A stretch of DNA of 64,000 nt from Salticus scenicus (taxonomy: Eukaryota > Arthropoda > Arachnida > Araneae > Salticidae), in NCBI GenBank assembly GCA_963930645.1, contig OZ005654.1, forward strand, positions 36,207,763 through 36,271,762. Direction: 5' to 3'. This document shows positions 19,701 through 29,216 of the stretch, one piece after another (position 1 is the stretch's first letter; the number at the start of each line of letters is the position of its first letter). Made by a program: the position numbers and the translations under genes. The notes beneath the pieces were generated by a model. It did no database searches and was not told where the DNA came from. It was given only the letters and a program-made list of their open reading frames with translations.

Positions 19701-22700
19701 TTCATATTTTCAGTATTATTTTTAAGGCATAAAGTGATTGTAAAAACGGAAGATTTTACACAATATTTTACTTTTTCACAAAAATATTTTATATTTCACA
19801 AAAATAAATAAAAATTTCACAAAAATATTTTGTTTTTCACAAAAAAGGGACCCAAAAATTAAAACCTGGATCGACCCCTGACTTCCGACCACTCGCTTTG
19901 GGTACTCGCTGTCTACGGTAGCTCCTTTCCCGCCCGCACTGCATTACGTCTAGGTTTCCCATGCCTGCAGAAAGATCTTTCCCGGGCACTTCAATCTGGA
20001 TATTTATCGACGACAGGGGGGATCTGCTACTATTTAAGAACTACGATTTTAAAGATGACTGTTTAAATATTTTAGTTTTGAACCATTGCTATTTACACTA
20101 TATTACAATTTGATTCCGACCAATGTAATAAAATAAAAAGTAGATAAAAAATATATATATATATATATATATATAAACAAATAAATTTTAATAAATTTAA
20201 TCCTTTTTACTATGTATATTCTACCATTTTTCCCGATAAATACTGTAAATAAAAAAAATTAATAAATAAAAGTTTTTTCTTTTAAAGGAAATAATTAAAA
20301 AATGAAAAATAAGAAGTTGTTCTACTATAAAAAATTAAACTTAACTGTTATAAATACGTTTTTAAATTTAAAACTAATTATACTTAATTTTTTCTACTGA
20401 ATATATTTTCCATAATTATAACACATTAAAAAAAAAAAGAAAAGAAAAAAAAAAAAAAATACGCCTTCAAATGAATGTATTAAATAAAAATAAGTTGTGT
20501 AATTGCCATTGCTAAGATACGTAGACGATTGAAGCAAAATAATAAATCTATGAAAAATGTAACAAAGAAGCCAATATTTAAAATCGGAAAAACATTAATT
20601 TAAAAATTTCAAATTCGAAAAAATCTCGATGAGGTGCACACCTGCTGGGTCCCAGGTACCTATATGCCAAATTTGGAAGCTCTGCGAAGTGCAATCAGTA
20701 GTGTGAGCACCAGAGTGCAGACACACACGCAGACACTTCTCGTTATTTATATAGATTTGTGGGCTAAATTAAGCCTCCTAAAGTTTAAATTTTAAAAAAT
20801 CATCATCATGACGTCGAGGGGCGTCAGAGAGTCATGTCGTCAATTAGATATTTATTTAAATAAACAAATTTAAAAAATCAATATACCACATTTTTAAAAG
20901 GTACGAAAAACATTTAAAGTAATATGTCCTAACTTCATATGGATTTTAACCCCATACAGGTTGTCCTGAAAGTTTCTTATACTAAATTTTTAGTAGATAT
21001 AAAATACTTGTAAAGTTTAAGACTAAAAAGGTGGGGCACATGCAATAGATAACAGATGTATAAATAGTTCACCGAAATCATTAAAATTTTATTGCACTGC
21101 AAATGATATAAACTGCTGTGTGAGTTTTATCAATGTCAGCTAATTCCTACACTATTTACTATTATTGCATCCACCCAACGTTTTCCCTTTTATATCTTAC
21201 AAATATTTTCATAGCTACTAAAAATTCACAAACAAAAATTTGTATCTGTGTGGGGTTTGTTTACAAATCTGTATGGGAATACAAGTTAATCACAAAGATA
21301 AAATAAAAGTTTAATTTAAAGTTAATTAAACTTCAGAAATTTAAAGCAACATTTTGTTATTGATTTATTATTATTATTTTTTTTTATAATATAAAAGTTA
21401 TTAACTCAGATATATACCTAGGACATAAATAAAGTAGGTTTTTGAACATATACTTTTTGTAAGTTGTTAAATAAATTTGACAGAAAGTAGTTGCTTAGAG
21501 ATTTTTTTTTTTTTTTTAACTGTTACATGCATTTATACATATATATATTATATATGTGTAATATATATATACATACACACATTAAAATAATACAGTTAGA
21601 CAAGTGTAAGGATATATATTCAAGAAAAAAGACGAAAGTATAAAGGAACTTGAAAAGAATAAGTAATTTCAAATTAGTGTGATTGGAGGGAGGTCATTAT
21701 AATAGTTAAATACTTTAGGATTATCATTAGATTATATGGTTAAAACTTCATTTTTGAAATATGAACATTATCAAACTTGGTGTTTTCATGTAAAATACTG
21801 AACATGAAAAAATATTTCATGAAAGAAGCATCGAAATATAAATTTCTGAATATGTTATTTTATGCTAGAAATTTCAATTTTTTTCAGTTTTTCCGAGTGG
21901 AAATAAACCCCTTTAGATAAACCTGGTTTTCCCCAAAATTTCTGGATTTTTTGCGGACCATTCCCATCTCTATTTGGGGGTTAAGAAACTGCAGGTCCCT
22001 TCCCCCCAATCTTTTTCTGCCTGAGTGTGTATTGCCATCGGAATATACAAAATGATTGTGTATTTAGAATTTCAGATCAATTGGATAATAGGAAGCAATA
22101 CGATTTTACAATGGAATTTTACAATTTAAAATCAAAATTTTAACTGGAGTTGTAGGCCCATGCACCGCTCCTAAGTCTGTTACTACATTGCCATCGGATT
22201 AATGCATCTATGAAAAATTTCAGCTAAATCAGATGACAGGAAGTGAGTTAAAATTCAAAATCAAATTTTTAACTGGAGTTGGAGCCCAGAATTCCTCTCC
22301 CCTGAATCCATTTCTGCTTGAACATGTAACACCACCAAAGTTGCATATTTATGTAAAATTTCAGCTCAGTCGGATGATAGAAAATGGGTTAAAATTTCAT
22401 GAAATAAAAATCTTAACTAAAGTTGTAAGCACAGGGCCCAAATGCCCCCTTCCAACTTACTGCTTGAACAAGTATTGTCTCTGAAATTATAGATGCATGC
22501 TTAGTTTCAGCTCAATTCAATGATAGGAAACTATTTAAAATTCTCTTGCAGGCTCTGAAAGACATCAAATAAAGAGGCCCAAATCTCCCCCCACCCTTTA
22601 AAAAAAAATATATATATATATATTTGGCATATTTATTAAACTTTTGATCTTTCATTTTTGCAGTATGAATTAAGAATAAAATAAAAATTTAATATAGTTT

Positions 22701-25700
22701 ATGAAATTTGAAAATTAGTGATTGGCAGATAATTCTTTAGTCAGCAGTTCTTTTCCTCTAGTCTTCTGGCATCCAGTGATGACTGTTAAATTTCCCCTAT
22801 AGGATGCTGAGATACAGTTTTCATGCTAATTTGAAAAGTGCAATATTCACTGAAATTAATTTCTGGCAATTTAAATCAAGATTGAATCAAACATAAAATT
22901 TCATGAAGTTCTGCTTATAAGTTCTTGAATTACAGTGTTTAAAAAAAAGATAGTGTAATACAGAAGCATTTTATTAAAATAGTTTGTTTATTACGTTTCA
23001 CTGGGAGAAAAAAAAAGGTGACTTCTTTAGCATAAATAAAATCTTATGAATACAGTAGAAAGTATAAATAAAATGAAACAAAATATTCGAATTAATTTTA
23101 TTCTAAAGTTATATTTTCAAACTGAATAAATTTTATTATGAAATAAAAGTATCTTGCATAAAATACCAATGCTCAATCACACAAATACAAACTTTTATTC
23201 TTTGTTATATTAATGAACATGCTTAATTGATTTTCAGTACTTTGTTTTTGCCCTTTAGTATATATTTGAATGCTAATATAGTGTGTAATTCTATTATTAA
23301 CTAAAATTTTATCTTATAAATTTTACTGTGCAGAAAAAGAAGAAACGCAAACCTGAGAAAATGGAAGTAATATCAGGTATGTTCTTTTCTTTCTTTCTCT
23401 TTTTTTTTTAAGTAAGAAAGCATAAATTGTAATCTTTGAAAAATTAACAGATAAAGTTAAATTAAAAATTGAATCCATTAAGTTATATTATAGAGTTTGA
23501 ATTTGCATCATTTCTAAATTTAAAATGATAAATAAAATAATTTATGAAATAGTTTACTTATTTATTTATTTATTTATTTTTGTTAATCAGTTTTGTTTCA
23601 TTTTTTCTAATTTAATTTTCTTTTCTTAAGAAATGTGACCAATAATAAAAAATGCAGAAAGAGGAGAAATGGCATTTAACAATAATAGCACTATTTGTAT
23701 TATCTAATCTTTTCTGCAAATATTTCAAATATATTAATAATTGTTATTGAAATGCTACTATATTTTGAAAAAAGAAAAAAAAAAAATAGTCTAGTAAGAG
23801 TCTAACTGTAATGCATATAAATCTAAGTTCACTTTTATTGCAAACAATTGTTTACATGCATTGAAAATAGGCCTAGTAAAATTTAAACTGAAGTGAAGCC
23901 TACAAAAAAATTAATTTGTTTATATTGCTTTGCAGTATATAAACCTACTTTATAAATCACAATTTTTGTGAAACTGGTGGGCCGTTAGAAAATTTTGCTA
24001 CTAACATATAAAAGTGGGCAATAGATTTAAAAAAAAAAAAAAAAAAAGTTAAAATCAAATACCACAATTTTGTTGTACATGAATTCTTAAATACATAAAA
24101 TTTGATAATACAGTAATTAAAAAAAGAAAAACATTTAACTATGTGTACTTTTTCTTTTCAACAATTACAATCTTTTCCAATTAAAAAATACTGCTGTTCA
24201 AAAGAGATGTAACATAAGCAAAGTAACCTATCACTACATTCGTGATATTTACTTTAGTATTGATTTTGATTCACAGAAATATCATTAAATTCCTTTTTCT
24301 AAGCAAATTTATTTGTAAAGAATATGTATATGACATTGCTCAAAATAATATTTCACATGGTTTTAAAAGTACAACTGTACTTTCTTTATGAAAGTACAGT
24401 TGTACACACATAACGAAGCAGAATAACCAAATACTACAATTAAAACCCGAATAAACTACTACGTTCAGAAACGCCAAAGAAAAATATTTGAGATGCATAC
24501 AGCTGTTTCGGTAGTCTTAAGCGTACCGTCTTCAGTGCAAAAAGAAATGCAGTTCTTTTTGCACTGAAGACGGTACGCTTAATGCTACCGAAACAGCTGT
24601 ATGCATGTCAAATATTTCTCTTTGGCATTTCTGAACGTAGTAGTTTATTCGCGTTTTAATATTCCAACGCCAAGTCTCCTGTTATTACAAATACTACAAT
24701 ACTTTTTACTTTATTCACAATAAAAGAATATTTCACGATGTTTAACAAATTAATCCTTTCATGCAAACATTTTTTAAAGGATTACTTAATTATACAAGGA
24801 GGGTCATAATTAACCTGACAGTGCTCACAGTGTTCTGTAGTGTAATCTAACTGCAAGAATGGCACCAAAGTTTGTAGGAAGATTAAACTAGATGGGGGGA
24901 AACAAAGGATTCCACAATAAATAAATAAAAGTCACTGCTAGGGGAATATGTGGTGCTGTTTTCCTAAGTAAAGCTTTTGTTGCAATTTATAATTAAAAAT
25001 TGATGATTGTACACTTTTTTTAGGTACTGCTTTTGTCCCTATTTATTATTTTGAACTTTGAAACACTGTCCTAATTTGTCCCCATTTTTTAAAAAACTAT
25101 CTTGTCTATTACACAGCACTGTCTACCTATTCTCCTAATGGTGACTTATGGAACTTTTTTTTCTTTCATAATCCTTTATTGACCATCTTGTTTGTTCTTC
25201 CGACAAACTTTGATGCCATTCTTGCAATTAGGTCGCACTACAGAGGACTGTCAGTTTAATTATGACTACCTTGTATTTTAATACAATACAGTATTTACCT
25301 TGTATTTTATACAATACAGATGACTTATACATGTACCAAGGTCCACTGTGATACATTTATACAGCTGACTACTTGTGCTAGCACTCTTATCACTCTTGCA
25401 AATGCTGTCAAAGCAAATCATGTTAAAGTTCAGGAACATCACTTTAGCCTTATTTGTTATATATTTTATTTTTTTATTTAGTAAACATTTTAAGTGAAGC
25501 TAAACTTTTTCTTAAGATATACTTTCAGCATATTTTAAAAATCATTGCAAACACCCCTAAATGCTTAAGATTTTTTTATTATTATTATTGTAACAATGTT
25601 TTACATTATTGTTATTTATTATAGCTTTAGAAGCTGAAGCTAATGCTCCTCAGCCAAAAACTCTTAAATTGCCAACAGAGCCCATGAAATTTTGTGTTTA

Positions 25701-28700
25701 TATGATAGAAAAATATGGTGATGACTACAATGTAAGTATATGCACTGATGTGTTTATCTTATAGGACTGTTATGCTAATTTATAAAATTCTGTAATTTCC
25801 GTAAAACGTTTTAACTTTTTTTAATCCTATTAAAAAATAAGTAAAATGATTATTGTTGTATTGACAAATGATAACAATAACCCTTTTGATATTAACACTA
25901 TTATTTATATAGTTAATATTAAAAGGGAGAAGAACCATAGTAACTTCATTTGTAATAAGAAAGTCAGCATTCAATTTATACTAACTACTGACACATATTT
26001 CAATCTAGAGTTTCCCCCAGACAGTTTCAGGAGGTCGTTGCACCCTGCCTGCCCTTAGGTTTGAAAACAGTGCCCTTTTTGTCCCTAATATATATTTAAA
26101 AAAAATGCATCCTTCATACTCCTTATTTAAAAAAAAAAAAAAAAAAATGCACCCTTATTTCCTCTTTATATTTAAAGCCCAAATTTAGGAAAAAATAACC
26201 TCCAAACTGAATAATAATGATATACTGAAGACAAATATATATATATAAATAAAACTATTGTGTATGACCTTCAACATTTAATTATTTATTAGTAACAAGC
26301 AAAAGTAAAGAAAGTTAATATTAAAAAAGTACCGTAATTTCGCGTATATAACCCGTGGGTAATCTATTAATAAAACCTAACTTTGTATGTCTTGCGGGTT
26401 ATCATCCGATGCGGGGTATATATCGCGAACAAGGAGAAAATCAAAGCATCTCTAGTGAAAGTAGCTGAATGTGTAATAAACGTTTGGGACTTTATTACTA
26501 TCAAAACGGTAAAATCTGAATTAAAAAAGTCTAGATTATTAACATATAATGACGATGAAATTGACGACAGTGAAAAGGAACTTGATGAGGAGGATAATAA
26601 GGATGATGAAGACAAACTGTCCGAAACAATATTGTAACATTTTAATTCGGATACGGAAAAATCCAAATTCGATGGATTTGAATGAACTTTGTAAATAAAT
26701 ATATTATTAATATATAATTTTCTTGTAAATTGAATAAAGGTGTTAATCATTAGAAGTTACTCCAGTTTATATAGTAATTTATATAGAGATAAAGAATAAT
26801 AAGTTACGATTATTTACTCTTTCATTATAGGTAAGTAAATTTATTTGTTTATTATTTATATTTATTTGTATACCTGTTTATTATTTGTATCTTTTCCTAC
26901 TTATTATTAAAGTAATAGCAATTAGTATTGAAATTACAAACGGCGATTGCCGACCATGTGATTTTAGAAGTGCGGGATATCTTTCTGTTATAATTATTTT
27001 TAGATAATTTTTTTGTGCTGCGGGTTACCTTCTGCCGCGGGTTATATACGTGAAATTACAGTATTTATTGTACTATGCATACTTATAATAGAATTTTTAA
27101 ATGAGTGTGAATTTTAAATTTAGTTTGATTTTGCATATGTTACTGCAATGTTGTGTGTGCAATGAGTTAGATAAAGTGTGGTGTTATATAATGTTAGTAT
27201 GAAACTCTCTACTTTATTATTATTTGGCTATGAGATAGAATCATGCATTGGGTCGGGTAATCTGATTTTACCCGAACCCCACCCAACCATTGACTGATGT
27301 ACTTTCATGTAGATCGGGTTGACTGAATTTATTTTCCTGCACATCGGATTCAGGTTTAGTTTTTAACAAGTCGGGTCACCTTGAGAACATCTTTAAAGAA
27401 TTTTTACCATAAGTAGAAATATGTTTGATATAATTGTACAACTGATATAAAAATACTATATATGCCCATGATTAAATATCATGGGCATATATAGTATAAT
27501 GTAATAATAGTACATGTACTTAAATTATTATAGTAAAGTAAACACCATATTAGACTAAACCAGTTAGCAAAGAAACATAAAGTTATTATTATTATTATTG
27601 TAAAAATATGATATAAGCATTAAAAAGTAAACTATAATAAATGCTAAACTGCTTTTGTATACTTGAAGTATACAACACAAACAAATGATTAAAAATTATT
27701 ATCAATCTATTTTTCAGATTTTTAATTTTTTAACTTAGTGTATTAGTAATTACGTTTTTAATTCTTTTGAGTTCAGGTTGGGTAAAACCTGACCTGTGCT
27801 ACTCTGCAGGACTCTACTATAAGTCAGCCTCCCCCCCCCCCCTCCAAAAAAAAAAAAAAAAAAAAAAAAACTTTTTACTTGGTCTAATGTTTGTTTGTTG
27901 CTTTTTAAAACACTCTAAGTAAGAAAAATCCTAAATTTCACATCAACATTTCACTAATTAAATTCATAGCAGTAAATTATAAAGATGTAATATATTTTTT
28001 GAATCCATTTAATCATTGAACATATCATGATCGAGGTATATCATTTTAAATTTTGTCCTAGGTTTTCATGTCACTCTCCTGGCTTAGGGAATTTTTTGAT
28101 AATTTTAGAGGAAAGAAAGGAATTTTTAGCTTGGTGCATAACAATACTATTTATTTCCATCATTTTGTTGGATTCATAGAATGATTTGATGATCTGAATC
28201 ACCGAGGGTTTTTATTATAGTTTTGAAGCTTTAAACTGAGGTTTGTAACATTTCAGGTTGTCATTCTTCTGTACAACATTTCTATTATGCATAAAAGAAT
28301 TTTTCAAAACTGATACCTGTTATTCTGTGTAATTAAATGAAGATAATAAGAAAACTTCATAGACCCAGATTTGGCTCTAAGCTTGAGTAGCAGGCCTAAC
28401 ATAAGAAAAATGTCACTCTCCTAGCATAATTAATATAGTTAAGCATGGGCAGATAACATTGCTCTGCAAAAAAAAAAAAAAAAAAAAATTATACAGACAC
28501 GACATTATTTCATTATTTAAAACATAAAAATCTGACATTGACAGATTTTAATTTAGTGCCAGAGGCCTACTGCTAAACTTGTTAATATCGACAAATTCTT
28601 CTTTAGTTAATTCGTGACGATCTAAATTCCATGATAAAGTTTTCATTAAATCAAACCAATGTGTTTCAGCTGCAGATATTGTAACAAATAACGTTGGAAG

Positions 28701-29183
28701 TCCAAACTGTCTTATAGCCGCAAAACAACTTTTTTTCTCTTTTTCCCAATGAGGGGGAGGTGTGCCTTGGGGGGGGTCTCATGTCAAAGGTGTGCCTTGG
28801 GGGGGGGGGGGGTGGACTCATGTCAAAGTTGTACCTTGGGAGGGACTCATGTCAAAGTTGTACCTTGGGGGGGGGGACTCATGTCAAAGTTGGGCCTGGG
28901 GGGGGACTCATGTCAAAGTTGTGCCTTGGGGGGACTTCATTCAATAAATCCCCATTCAATAAACCGACTGAAATAGGTCCTTAGCACTATTAAGAGTGTA
29001 TTATAAAAATTCGACAACGCTGTACCGACTGAAATAGGGGTACCTTGGGGGGGACTCATGTCAAAGGTGGGCCTGGGGAGGGACTCATGTCAAAGGTGTG
29101 CCTTGGGGGGACTTCATTCAATAAATCCCCATTCAATAAACCGACTGAAATAGGCCCTTAGCACTTGAAATAGGCCTCTAGCA

Positions 29184-29216
<33 letters not shown>

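Larger units (their letters stand above)
18529..19894. mobile_element. hAT element relic in NOP16 intron 2, 8 bp TSD
   Basis: The ends are CAGTGGTTGGAA (18529) and TTCCGACCACTC (19894), a good hAT-type inverted repeat. Subterminal sequence is rich in GTAGCG, CTACTT and related motifs at both ends. The flanks GCTTTGGG at 18521-18528 and 19895-19902 are identical 8 bp TSDs. The interior keeps a decayed transposase C terminus on the minus strand, and a second element is inserted just inside the right end. Long C-, A- and T-tracts lie near 18550-18640. Confidence 0.93.

Noticed and set aside
20805..20850. TCAGAGAGTCATGTCGTC-type phrase also at 47115-47140
   Set aside because: Only ~25-40 bases shared; may be a fragment of a common LINE, but no element could be delimited.
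28749..28984. Gly/Cys-rich frames in all three forward frames
   Set aside because: They arise from the G-run minisatellite and have no coding support.
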